Assembly: GCA_963702925.1 (NCBI GenBank)
Contig: OY969771.1
Location: 1,984,001 to 2,048,000, forward strand
Source of the DNA: CAIKMD01 sp963702925
GTDB lineage: Bacteria > Pseudomonadota > Alphaproteobacteria > ATCC43930 > CGMCC-115725
Direction of reading: 5' to 3'
DNA: 64,000 bases
The position numbers were made by a program, and so were the translations under genes. The notes beneath the pieces were generated by a model. It worked only from the letters and a program-made list of their open reading frames with translations. It was not told where the DNA came from and did no database searches. Below, in pieces: positions 52,995 through 61,184 of the stretch. Positions within the stretch are counted from its first letter, which is position 1; every line of letters begins with the position of its first letter.

Positions 52995-55029
52995 GTTTCG
53001 CTCTAGCTCGGCGGCACCGGGTTGGTGGCGGAGGGCGAGTAAGGCGCGCTGCGCGCCGGCGGCTCGTCATTGCCCCCGCCGAAGATGCGATCGAGCAGGC
53101 TTTTGAGGCCGGATACGGGGTTGAACTCGGCCCCGAGCTCTCGCCTGCCGCGACCAGCGCGTTGCCTCCCGGGAGCGGCTGAACCGGCATGTTTTTCGTC
53201 GCCGCAACCATGAAGCTGTGCCAGGTACGGGCCGGCAGAGTGCCGCCGGTGACATGGTTCATCGGCGTATCGTCGTCATTGCCCAGCCAAACGCCGCAGA
53301 CGAGATCGGCGGTGTAGCCGACGAACAGCGCGTCGCGCGAATCCTGGGTCGTTCCGGTCTTGCCGGCCGCCGGACGATCGAGCCGCGCGGCTTTGCCGGT
53401 GCCGTAGGTCATGACGCCGGTCAGCAATTGATTCATGGTGCCGGCGATATCCGCATCGATGACCCGCCCGGGCCCCGAGCCTTCGCGGCGATAAATGACG
53501 CCGCCATGCGCGTCGCGGATTTCGACGATCCCGAAGGGCCACGCGCCGATGCCCCCCGACGCGAACGCGGCATAGGCCGAGGTGAGCTCGATCAGCGAAA
53601 CCTCGCTCGTGCCGAGCGCGAGGCTTGCATCATGGGTGAGATCGGCGGTGATGCCGAGCTGGCGCGCCGTGGCGATAACGTTGTCGACGCCCACACGCTG
53701 GATCACCTGCGCCGCGACGGTGTTGATCGACAGCGCGATGGCGTCCGCCACGGTGACGTCGCCGCGATATTTGTTTTCGTAATTGTGCGGCTCCCATTTG
53801 CCGATCCGGATCGGCTGATCGGTGAAATGATCGCTCGGGCGCAGCCCGTGCTCCAACGCCGCGAGATAGACGATCGGCTTGAAGGACGAGCCCGGCTGGC
53901 GCAAGGCTTGGGTCGCGCGGTTGAACTGGCTGTCGACATAGTCGGCGCCGCCAACCATGGCGCGTATCGCGCCGTCGGGCGACATCGCGACCAGCGCGCC
54001 TTGCGCGACATCGGCTTTTTCGCCTTCATGATCGAGCGTGTCGTCGATCGCCTTTTCCGCTTCGGCCTGCATCCGCGGATCGAGCGTGGTGGTGATCACC
54101 AGATCATGCCCTTGCGCATCGCTGAAGCTCGTGACTTGATCCGCAATCCAATCGGCGAAATAGCGGCTGCCACGATGGACGCTCGCGGCCTTGGCAAGCT
54201 GCGCCTTCTGGCGCTGCGCCGCATCGGCCTGCGCCTGGTTGATGAAGCCGGCATCGACCATGTTCGCGAGCACTTGCGTCGCGCGTTGTGCCGCGCGGTC
54301 CTTGTCGTTGGCCGGCGAAAAGCGCGATGGCGCCTTCAACAAGCCGGCGATGACCGCGGACTCGTAAAGCGTCAGATCGCGCGCCGATTTATCGAAATAG
54401 CGATGGGCCGCCGCATCGACGCCATAGGTTCCGGCGCCGAGATAGACGCGATTGAGATAGATTTCCAGAATTTGCTGCTTCGAGAATTTATGCTCAAGCC
54501 AGAGCGCCAGCAGCGTTTCCTGGATCTTGCGTTGGACCGTGCGGTCGGGCGTGAGGAAGAGATTCTTCGCGAGCTGCTGGGTGATCGTGCTGCCCCCTTG
54601 CACGACATGGCCGGCGCGCAGATTGACGAAGGCCGCGCGGGCCAAGCCCATGGGATCGATGCCGAAATGGCTGTAGAAGCGCCGGTCCTCGGTCGCGATC
54701 ACCGCCGCGGGCACGTATTTCGGCAGATCCTGCAGCCGCAGCACCTCGCCGAAAAGGTCGCCGTAGGTGGCCAGGAGAGAACCGTCCGCCGCGAGCAAGG
54801 TCATGCTCGGCTTGCGCTGCGCCGCGGTCAGATCGCGCGTGTCGGGCAAGGTCAGCGCGAAATAGCCGAGGACGCCAAGACCGGCGATGAAAAGCCAGAG
54901 CCCGGCAAGCAGCAGCAACCGGCCGAGCCGGCCGCGCGGCTTCGCGGTACCGTTCCGGTGCTGGTGCGGATCGCGCCGAGGCCCGCGCGCCTCTCGGTCG
55001 CCATAGGGGGCGGCTCGACGTCGCGTCAT
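52966..55029 (-). CDS. Class A penicillin-binding protein (PBP1A-like), C-terminal tail frameshifted
   Basis: A 687-residue bifunctional peptidoglycan synthase as sequenced. After one membrane span (about residues 38-58) the GT51 glycosyltransferase shows TEDRRFYSHFGIDP, GGSTITQQLAKN and RKIQETLLALWLE; the transpeptidase has the nucleophile Ser in PGSSFKPIVY, SIN in LSINTVAAQ, and KTG in AGKTGTTQDSRDALF. The last ~55 residues are an Arg/Pro-rich reading of the wrong frame: in the next frame the DNA encodes FNPVSGLKSLLDRIFGGG and then Pro/Ser-rich residues up to a stop at 53003-53005. One extra base in the C run 53131-53134 would restore it. ATG 55029 chosen over an earlier in-frame ATG. Confidence 0.9.
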   Translation of the reverse strand: MTRRRAAPYGDREARGPRRDPHQHRNGTAKPRGRLGRLLLLAGLWLFIAGLGVLGYFALTLPDTRDLTAAQRKPSMTLLAADGSLLATYGDLFGEVLRLQDLPKYVPAAVIATEDRRFYSHFGIDPMGLARAAFVNLRAGHVVQGGSTITQQLAKNLFLTPDRTVQRKIQETLLALWLEHKFSKQQILEIYLNRVYLGAGTYGVDAAAHRYFDKSARDLTLYESAVIAGLLKAPSRFSPANDKDRAAQRATQVLANMVDAGFINQAQADAAQRQKAQLAKAASVHRGSRYFADWIADQVTSFSDAQGHDLVITTTLDPRMQAEAEKAIDDTLDHEGEKADVAQGALVAMSPDGAIRAMVGGADYVDSQFNRATQALRQPGSSFKPIVYLAALEHGLRPSDHFTDQPIRIGKWEPHNYENKYRGDVTVADAIALSINTVAAQVIQRVGVDNVIATARQLGITADLTHDASLALGTSEVSLIELTSAYAAFASGGIGAWPFGIVEIRDAHGGVIYRREGSGPGRVIDADIAGTMNQLLTGVMTYGTGKAARLDRPAAGKTGTTQDSRDALFVGYTADLVCGVWLGNDDDTPMNHVTGGTLPARTWHSFMVAATKNMPVQPLPGGNALVAAGESSGPSSTPYPASKACSIASSAGAMTSRRRAARLTRPPPPTRCRRARAKPRTHPSRAA

Positions 55030-55242
55030 GAATACAAAGATCCTGCGTTCGGAAATTCCGTGGCGTGCCTCGCGCCCGGGCTTGGGGCGTCTTTTACCAT
55101 ACTCGGCGCCGTCCCGCACCTTCCGGCTCCTGCGCAAGCCACGATGGCTCGCAACCGGAAGGCTTGCGGGTTATGGATGTTCGTCTATGCAATGTGATCG
55201 TGGCAAAAACATGACCGTCCCGCCCGCCTTCGTCGCGCCATC

Positions 55243-56445
55243 GTGCTCGCCGCCGCGCTGATTTTCGCCGCCACCTATCTGGTTGTCGCCATCGGGCGCC
55301 TGCCCTTCGGCCGGCTCGACCGCACCGGCGCGGCGCTGATCGGCGCGAGCCTCATGGTCGCGAGCGGCACTTTGTCGCTGCCGGAGGCTTACCAAGCAAT
55401 CGATTTCGACACGATCGGTCTGCTGCTCGGCATGATGATCATCGTGGCGAATTTGCGCCTGTCGGGCTTTTTCGGTCTCGCCACGGCGTTCGTCGCGCGG
55501 CATGCGCGTTGGCCCTGGCTATTGCTGGCCGGGATTGTCGCGGTGTCGGGCGTGCTTTCGGCCGTTCTCGTCAATGATACGGTGTGTCTGATGCTGACGC
55601 CGCTGGTGGCGGAGATCGCGCGGCGCCTCGACCGCAAGCCCTTGCCCTACCTCCTCGCCGTGGCGATGGCGTCCAATATCGGCAGCACGGCCACCATCAC
55701 GGGCAATCCGCAAAACATGTTGATCGGAAGCTTCTCGCATCTCGGCTACGGCGCTTTTGCCGCTGCGCTGACGCCGGTCGCTATCATGGGATTGGTCGCG
55801 GTGTTCGCGCTCATCGCGCTCGCGCATCCGGGCGAATTTCTGCATCGGACGAAACTGCCGGCGATCGCGCTCAAGCTGCGTTGGAGCCGGGCGCTTCTCG
55901 CGACCTCGCTGCTGGCCACCGCCATGGCGGTGGCAGGTTTCTTTCTCGGCATCGCGCCGGCCAAGGTCGCGATCGTCGTCGGGGCTTTGTTGTTGTTGCA
56001 CCCGATCAACCCGGCGCGCGTCTATCGCGAGATCGACTGGCCGCTTCTTCTGCTGTTCGTTGGATTGTTTATCGTGCTGGCTGGCGCGGAGAAAGCCCTG
56101 CTCACGCCCGAGCTGCGCCACGCGGTTCAAGGCGCCGGCTTGGCGCGGCCGCCGGTGCTTGCGCTCGTCACCGCGGTGTTATCGAATCTGGTCAGCAACG
56201 TGCCGGCGGTTCTGGTCTTGGCGCCTTTCCTGCACGACCTGAGCGAGCCAGGCAAAGCGTGGCTCGTCCTGGCCATGGCCTCGACCTTGGCCGGCAATTT
56301 CACGATCCTGGGTTCCGTTGCCAATCTGATCGTGGTCGAGCGCGCGCGCAAAGCACGCATCACGATCGGATTTTGGGACTATTTCCGCATCGGCGCGCCG
56401 CTGACGGTGGTCAGCATCGCGCTGGGGCTGTGGTGGCTCGGCTAG
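55243..56445 (+). CDS. ArsB/NhaD/SLC13-superfamily anion permease
   Basis: A 400-residue membrane protein of the ion-transporter superfamily with about 11-12 spans. IDFDTIGLLLGMMIIVANL, VSGVLSAVLVNDTVCLMLTP and ASNIGSTATITGNPQNMLIG in the first half and SNLVSNVPAVLVLAPFL and LAGNFTILGSVANLIV in the second half form the duplicated helical-hairpin motifs of ArsB, CitT and NhaD relatives. These carry arsenite, dicarboxylates or Na+/H+; the substrate is undetermined. The start is GTG 55243 without a clear ribosome site. It converges on rpoH with a 4-base gap. Confidence 0.82.
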   Translation: MLAAALIFAATYLVVAIGRLPFGRLDRTGAALIGASLMVASGTLSLPEAYQAIDFDTIGLLLGMMIIVANLRLSGFFGLATAFVARHARWPWLLLAGIVAVSGVLSAVLVNDTVCLMLTPLVAEIARRLDRKPLPYLLAVAMASNIGSTATITGNPQNMLIGSFSHLGYGAFAAALTPVAIMGLVAVFALIALAHPGEFLHRTKLPAIALKLRWSRALLATSLLATAMAVAGFFLGIAPAKVAIVVGALLLLHPINPARVYREIDWPLLLLFVGLFIVLAGAEKALLTPELRHAVQGAGLARPPVLALVTAVLSNLVSNVPAVLVLAPFLHDLSEPGKAWLVLAMASTLAGNFTILGSVANLIVVERARKARITIGFWDYFRIGAPLTVVSIALGLWWLG

Positions 56446-56449
56446 ACGG

Positions 56450-57322
56450 TCACGCCGCGATGCGTTCGACCGGCCGCGACGCGTTGGCGGCGATCACTGC
56501 TTTTTGCAGCTTCTCGACCGCCCGCACCTCGATCTGGCGGATACGCTCGCGCGAAACCGCGTAACGATGCGACAGCTCTTCGAGCGTTGCCGGCTCGTCT
56601 TTCAAGCGACGTTCGACGACGATCTCGCGTTCGCGCGGATTGAGCTTCTTCAAAGCCGCGCCGAGCAGATCGCGGCGGCGCCGGCCTTCTTCCATGTCGC
56701 CAACCACGGTCTCCTGGCTCGGCCGCTCATCGGGCAGCATTTCGAGCCACTCGCTATCGGCCTCGCCGCCCAGCATGGCGTTGAGGGAATTGTCCTGACC
56801 GCTCAGGCGCCGATTCATCTCGACCACTTCGGCCGCCGGCACGTCGAGGTCCTTGGCGATGGTCGCGATGGTTTCCGGCGACAGATCGCCTTGCTCGAAT
56901 TGCTGGAGCCGCGCTTTCATGCGGCGCAAATTGAAGAACAGCTTCTTCTGCGCGGCCGTGGTTCCGATCTTCACCAGCGACCAGGAGTGCAGGATGTATT
57001 CCTGGATTGCGGCGCGGATCCACCACATCGCGTAAGTCGCGAAGCGGAAGCCGCGCTCGGCGTCGAATTTCTCGGCGGCTTGCATGAGGCCGACATTGCC
57101 CTCGGCGACCAGATCGGCGAGCGGCAGGCCGTAGCCGGCAAAGCCGCGTGCAATCTTCACCACCAGGCGCAAATGGCTGCCAACCAGCTCATCGAGCGCG
57201 ATACGGTCGCGGCGGTCGCGCCAAGCGAGTGCGAGATCGCGCTCGCGCTCTGGGCTCAACATAGGGTAGCGCTTTGCCTCTTCGACGAAGCGTACCAGAC
57301 TAAATTCAAGTTTCGTGCTCAT
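56450..57322 (-). CDS. rpoH: RNA polymerase heat-shock sigma factor RpoH (sigma-32)
   Basis: A 290-residue group 3-like sigma-70 factor directing RNA polymerase to heat-shock promoters. Region 2 has LVGSHLRLVVKIARGFAGYG and FRFATYAMWWIRAAIQEYIL; the RpoH box, specific to this subgroup, is visible as QKKLFFNLRR; region 4 has LEELSHRYAVSRERIRQIE. ATG 57322 is preceded by GGGAGAAG; an earlier in-frame start is unsupported. Likely targets here are hrcA-grpE and dnaKJ. The 5' leader (57323 to about 57441) can adopt competing structures, described separately. Confidence 0.94.
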   Translation of the reverse strand: MSTKLEFSLVRFVEEAKRYPMLSPERERDLALAWRDRRDRIALDELVGSHLRLVVKIARGFAGYGLPLADLVAEGNVGLMQAAEKFDAERGFRFATYAMWWIRAAIQEYILHSWSLVKIGTTAAQKKLFFNLRRMKARLQQFEQGDLSPETIATIAKDLDVPAAEVVEMNRRLSGQDNSLNAMLGGEADSEWLEMLPDERPSQETVVGDMEEGRRRRDLLGAALKKLNPREREIVVERRLKDEPATLEELSHRYAVSRERIRQIEVRAVEKLQKAVIAANASRPVERIAA

Positions 57323-57325
57323 CTT

Positions 57326-57414
57326 CTCCCATCCAACTCTGACCCCATGTGATCGGTTCCGCCGGCTGAGAGGCCGGTCTTGGGAGGCGCGGTCAGTCGC
57401 TGCTTTACGGGGTC
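57326..57414 (-). promoter_or_regulatory. rpoH leader with competing base pairings that involve the ribosome-binding site
   Basis: On the minus-strand mRNA, GACCCC (57409-57414) can pair with GGGGTC (57341-57346), extendable to 8 pairs including one G-U. CTCCCA (57381-57386) can pair with TGGGAG (57326-57331), which is part of the Shine-Dalgarno sequence. The two pairings cross and so exclude each other in a simple fold. A small CCGGC/GCCGG hairpin lies between them. This could be a translational switch, perhaps thermosensing; it is a pairing argument only. Confidence 0.35.
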
Positions 57415-57447
57415 GGCCTATTGGCAATCCGCCTTTGGCTCTTCACG

Positions 57448-57476
57448 TAGATAAGCTAATGGGCCCGATTATTCAA
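57448..57476 (-). promoter_or_regulatory. Possible rpoH promoter
   Basis: Read on the minus strand, TTGAAT (57471-57476) is followed after 17 bases by TATCTA (57448-57453). It would start transcription near 57441, giving a leader of about 120 bases. The match is modest and no factor-specific pattern is certain. Confidence 0.3.
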
Positions 57477-57534
57477 GGACCAAACAGGTACTATTTCGCA
57501 TCGCAAAAAAGCAGGACTGATCCGCGTTTCCCGC

Positions 57535-58491
57535 TTAAAGGGTCAGATCGACCTTCGGCACGCCCGCCGATTTTGCATTATCTCCTTGTTTTTGCTGTTT
57601 TTTCATCCGCTCATATTTGTCGAGCGCATCGAGCATTTTCTGGGCGATAGGGTTCGCCGCGCCATTGGCGCTCGGCGTTGCGGTGGCGTTACCAGGCGCG
57701 GATTGCGGCGCCGAGAGGGAAGGCGCTTGCGGCTGAACCGCGGGCTTCGACACGGGCGAAGGGGCCGGCCGGGTCAGTGGCAGGAGGTTGCCGGATAATT
57801 CGAGGGGTACCGGCCGACTGTTGAGCACTTGGCCGCTGGCCGGACGGCTATTGGCCAGCTGGCGCTGGAATTGAGCGTTTTGGGCGACAAAATTCTGTTC
57901 CGGCGAAGCGGCGGGAGCGGCCAGCGCCGGGGGCGAGCGGTAAAGCGTTGCCGCGAGTTCGGTCTGGCTGGTCGGTTGAGCGAGGCCAGGGGCAAGCGGG
58001 ATCGGGGCAGCCTGAGCCCGGGCCTGAGTTTGGGTTTGAGGTTGAGCCAAGGCGGGATCAGGCGCCGGCGCAGGCGTGGCCGCGGCAACCGCCGTGTTGT
58101 TGTTCGACGGCTCGTGCCCGGACGGGCCGAAGACACCCGCCAAGACCCGCTCACCCACATCCCGGCCGTCTTGATCCGTCAGCAAGGTGCTGACCACCCC
58201 GACACCAAAGCCGATCGGTCCGCCGTAAAGCGCGTCGCCGACGATCCGCGCGCCACCTGAAGGCTCGTCGCCGGTCAGATAGCGGTAGATCGAGCCGATG
58301 ACCGGCAGATGCTGCAGCGGATTGATAGTGTCGAGGATGTCCTTGAAGAAGCCGCTCAGCCCGCCATGCGACCAAAGCGAAAGACCCGTGGATTGGCCGG
58401 AAGACTGGCTAGCGGGCTGGGCCGCCGCGCTTGGCGGGCAGACCGCCGGCGGGACGGTGGCAACGGAGGCGATGGTGGAAGCATAGGACAT
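57535..58491 (-). CDS. Conserved alphaproteobacterial protein with Pro/Ala/Gln-rich tail, function unknown
   Basis: A 318-residue protein. The conserved core (about residues 48-120) is DILDTINPLQHLPVIGSIYR, then LTGDEPSGGARIVGDALYGG and FGVGVVSTLL; glycine-rich helical stretches suggest membrane or protein contact. The rest is low-complexity: QPQTQTQARAQ, LAQPTSQTEL, and a long Pro/Ser/Ala region, followed by a short charged C-terminal helix (MLDALDKYERMKKQQKQGD). There is no signal peptide. I recall similar cores in other alphaproteobacteria only as hypothetical proteins. It is upstream of rpoH on the same strand, 212 bases away. Confidence 0.6.
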   Translation of the reverse strand: MSYASTIASVATVPPAVCPPSAAAQPASQSSGQSTGLSLWSHGGLSGFFKDILDTINPLQHLPVIGSIYRYLTGDEPSGGARIVGDALYGGPIGFGVGVVSTLLTDQDGRDVGERVLAGVFGPSGHEPSNNNTAVAAATPAPAPDPALAQPQTQTQARAQAAPIPLAPGLAQPTSQTELAATLYRSPPALAAPAASPEQNFVAQNAQFQRQLANSRPASGQVLNSRPVPLELSGNLLPLTRPAPSPVSKPAVQPQAPSLSAPQSAPGNATATPSANGAANPIAQKMLDALDKYERMKKQQKQGDNAKSAGVPKVDLTL

Positions 58492-58644
58492 GGCAAATTC
58501 CTGTTAACCATGTCAGGTGCAAGCCCGATGCCAAGATCAAGACCCTTGTCATTCAATGCATTACGCCGATGCGGCGCATGCCGCTCGGCACGATCTGCCG
58601 ACCCCACTGGAACTTTGTCGCCGCCTTGCCGGCGCGACCGCGCG

Positions 58645-59733
58645 CTAAAGCAGGTGACCGCCGCGGAGCGCCTTGGTCCGTAGATAGCGCTCGTTATGGG
58701 CATTGGACGGAAAGGCGTGCGGCACGCGTTCGACCACGTCGATGCCGCATTTGGTGAGCGCGGTCACTTTTTCGGGATTGTTGGTCAGCAAGCGGATGCG
58801 CGTGAACCCCAATTCGCGCAGCATCGCCGCGGCAGGAAGATAAACCCGCTCATCCGCATCGAAGCCCAGCATTTCGTTGGCGTCGATCGTATCGAAGCCG
58901 GCATCCTGCAATTCATAAGCACGCAGTTTGTTGGCCAGGCCGATGCCGCGCCCTTCCTGCGACAGATAGAGCACAGCGCCGCCGCCGCTTTTCGCGATCT
59001 CGGCAATCGCGCCGCGCAGCTGGTCGCCGCAATCGCAGCGCAGACTGCCTAAAAGGTCCCCGGTGAAACATTCAGAGTGCAACCGAACCAGGACCGGGGT
59101 CTTGGGATCGGGATCGCCGATCACGATCGCGACATGGCCGATACCCCCGTCGCTCGGCCGAAAATGGATCAGCCGCGTGTTCTCGGCGTCGGCGAGCGGC
59201 ACGCGCGCCTCGCTGATGACGCGCAAGCTGCGCGACGCCGCGCTCTGATAGGCAAATACGTCCTCGGCCGCGACCGCCAGCAGTCCGTCCTCATTGACCA
59301 GCCGCACCGCGTCGTCCGGCGCAAGCGTCGCGATCGCGGCGGCCGGCAGCAAACGCGCGAGCTTCATGACTTCGACCGCGGCGTCGACGATCTTGTTGCC
59401 GGCTGGAGCCGCGATGCCCAGGCCGACAACGGCGGCGCCCGGATCGGCAAGTTTGTGGATGAAGGGAGGCTCGGTTGCCGGCGGCAAAGCAAGCACGACC
59501 GTGCCGCCAGGGGCGCTTGGCGTCGGCGCAAGCCCGAGCGTCGCTGCGCGGCGACACGTCAAGGCGAGCGCGACTTTGCCGCCGCCGATCGCCGCGAGCT
59601 GCGCGAGGCTGTCGGGCGTCACGTTCTCGGCCGCTTGCACAAGCAGGCTCGCGCCGTCGCCGGTAACGACCGCCAAGCCGCCGCGACGGAGATCGCCGAT
59701 GACGCGGTCGACCGCGCGCAGCAAACGCGCCAT
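58645..59733 (-). CDS. ribA: GTP cyclohydrolase II with degenerate N-terminal DHBP-synthase-like domain
   Basis: A 362-residue protein. The C-terminal ~200 residues are GTP cyclohydrolase II, which opens GTP to 2,5-diamino-6-ribosylamino-pyrimidinone phosphate: zinc motif SECFTGDLLGSLRCDCGDQL with three Cys, catalytic QEGRGIGL, and the NNPEKV segment. The N-terminal ~160 residues align in plan with RibB (LRRGGLAVVTGDGAS, AAENVTPDSLAQLAA, VNEDGLLA) but lack the acidic DDEDRENEGDL active site and the conserved His region, so they should not make the riboflavin four-carbon unit. It lies next to pterin- and riboflavin-like genes rather than a complete rib operon. Confidence 0.9.
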   Translation of the reverse strand: MARLLRAVDRVIGDLRRGGLAVVTGDGASLLVQAAENVTPDSLAQLAAIGGGKVALALTCRRAATLGLAPTPSAPGGTVVLALPPATEPPFIHKLADPGAAVVGLGIAAPAGNKIVDAAVEVMKLARLLPAAAIATLAPDDAVRLVNEDGLLAVAAEDVFAYQSAASRSLRVISEARVPLADAENTRLIHFRPSDGGIGHVAIVIGDPDPKTPVLVRLHSECFTGDLLGSLRCDCGDQLRGAIAEIAKSGGGAVLYLSQEGRGIGLANKLRAYELQDAGFDTIDANEMLGFDADERVYLPAAAMLRELGFTRIRLLTNNPEKVTALTKCGIDVVERVPHAFPSNAHNERYLRTKALRGGHLL

Positions 59734-59757
59734 TGCGCCGGTGCCAGGATTTTCGAC

Positions 59758-60360
59758 TCACCAAACTGCCTCGCTCCTCACCCTGCCGCGTCCGGCGAGC
59801 CAGGCCAGATCGACGGCGAAGGAATAGCCCAGGAGGATCAGTCCAGCGAGGCAAATCGCGCTGGCCCAGAGCGGCGCAACCGGTGGCGCAAGCGCCACGA
59901 TGAGTGCCACGCATTGAGCGACGCACAAACTTTGGCGGCGTTTGCGCGGCGGCAATGGCATCGACAGGAACGGCCAGACCAAGCCTCCTAGAACGAAGAT
60001 ATAGCGCATCAGGCCGCTCAACAGTACCCACGCTCCGGCTTGGCCCCAGCCCCAAACCAGCAGGGATAGAGCCAGCATCGTTAAAGCATCGGTTTCCATG
60101 TCGAAGCGCGCACCGAAGGCGCTTGTCGTAGCAAAGCGCCGGGCGAGATGGCCATCAACTCCGTCAAGGCAAAGCGCGGCCAAAGCGGCCGCCGCGACAA
60201 GCCAGCGCCAAGCCTCGGTCGGTGTTACGTCGCGCCACGCTTCGACCACGCCGATGACGAGGAACGCAACCGCGAGCATCGCGCGGAGTAGCGTTACCCA
60301 ATTGGCCGCGCCGAACGGACGGGGAACTACTCGCGAAAAATTGTTTCTGTGCAATGACAA
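59758..60360 (-). CDS. CDP-alcohol phosphatidyltransferase family protein
   Basis: A 200-residue inner-membrane enzyme. The catalytic motif of the family, D-G-x2-D-G-x2-A-R-x8-G-x3-D-x3-D, is intact: LDGVDGHLARRF followed by FGARFDMETD. Six membrane spans are likely. Members join a CDP-activated alcohol (often CDP-diacylglycerol) to an alcohol acceptor such as glycerol phosphate, serine or inositol phosphate. The best start is TTG 60360; a second in-frame TTG is at 60354. It is 24 bases from the ribA-like gene on the same strand and divergent from the reductase gene, so the acceptor is probably unusual. Not a recognised PgsA or PssA. Confidence 0.82.
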   Translation of the reverse strand: MSLHRNNFSRVVPRPFGAANWVTLLRAMLAVAFLVIGVVEAWRDVTPTEAWRWLVAAAALAALCLDGVDGHLARRFATTSAFGARFDMETDALTMLALSLLVWGWGQAGAWVLLSGLMRYIFVLGGLVWPFLSMPLPPRKRRQSLCVAQCVALIVALAPPVAPLWASAICLAGLILLGYSFAVDLAWLAGRGRVRSEAVW

Positions 60361-60398
60361 CTCCGTGGCTCATTATACGTTTTGAGGAATGGTCTAGC

Positions 60399-61184
60399 AT
60401 GCCGGCAGAAGGGCACATAGTCGGACGCGGCGACGCGCACTGGCAGGAGGTTTTGGCGTGCCGGCGCGGCGCGGCGCCGTTGCGCGGCGACGGCGAGCTT
60501 AGCCGCCTCTATGGACCGCTTTGCGCCGTGCCGCCGGGACAGGGCTTTATCGTCGGCCATCTGGCCCAAAGCCTCGATGGCCGCATCGCCGCATCCACCG
60601 GCGCGTCGCGCTGGATTTCCGGCGAGGAGGATCTGCGGCACACGCACCGCATGCGCGCTTTGGCCGATGCGGTGCTGGTCGGTGCCGACACGATCCTGCA
60701 TGACGACCCGCTCTTAACTGTACGCCGCTGTGCGGGACAGCATCCGGTGCGCGTGGTGATCGATCCCGACCGCAAGCTATCGCCGCATCACAAAGTCTTT
60801 ACCGATCGCAGCACGCCGACCTTCGTCATCGTGGCCGAAGACTGCCGCAATGCCAATTCGCTGGGTGCCGCGGAAATCTTGCGGCTGCCGCGCATCGACC
60901 GGGTGATTCCGCCGGCGACGATCCAGCGCGCGCTTGCCGAACGCGGATTGTATTGGCTGTTCGTCGAAGGCGGCGGGGTCACGGTTTCGCATTTCCTGCG
61001 CGCAGGCTGCCTCGACCGGCTACAGATCACGGTCGCGCCGGTCATTCTCGGCTCGGGACGGCCCAGCCTAACCTTGCCCGAAATCGCGGCGCCTGATCTT
61101 GGCTTGCGGCCGCGAACCCGCTCGATGGCGCTCGGCCAGGATGTGCTCTTCGAGTGCATCTTCGGTGACCGGGATGGCGATTGA
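60399..61184 (+). CDS. RibD C-terminal-type reductase (dihydrofolate reductase fold), stand-alone
   Basis: A 261-residue NAD(P)H-dependent reductase of the RibD_C family, without the usual N-terminal deaminase domain. GFIVGHLAQSLDGRIAAST, TGASRWISGEEDLRHTHRMR and ADAVLVGADTILHDDPLLT match the substrate and cofactor segments; VEGGGVTVSHFLRAGCLDRL is the closing motif. Bifunctional RibD and archaeal arfC-like enzymes reduce the ribosyl to a ribityl chain. ATG 60399 is preceded by GAGGAA, so it is preferred to ATG 60354. It starts the plus-strand operon of the orphan cluster. Confidence 0.85.
   Translation: MPAEGHIVGRGDAHWQEVLACRRGAAPLRGDGELSRLYGPLCAVPPGQGFIVGHLAQSLDGRIAASTGASRWISGEEDLRHTHRMRALADAVLVGADTILHDDPLLTVRRCAGQHPVRVVIDPDRKLSPHHKVFTDRSTPTFVIVAEDCRNANSLGAAEILRLPRIDRVIPPATIQRALAERGLYWLFVEGGGVTVSHFLRAGCLDRLQITVAPVILGSGRPSLTLPEIAAPDLGLRPRTRSMALGQDVLFECIFGDRDGD

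Noticed and set aside
53218..55197. A 659-codon plus-strand open frame opposite the PBP
   Set aside because: Antisense shadow of a gene with intact glycosyltransferase and transpeptidase motifs.
55030..55242. Possible small gene in the gap between the PBP and the ArsB/NhaD-like permease
   Set aside because: The reading frames are short or are extensions of the PBP frame upstream of its likely ATG; no ribosome site or motif was seen.
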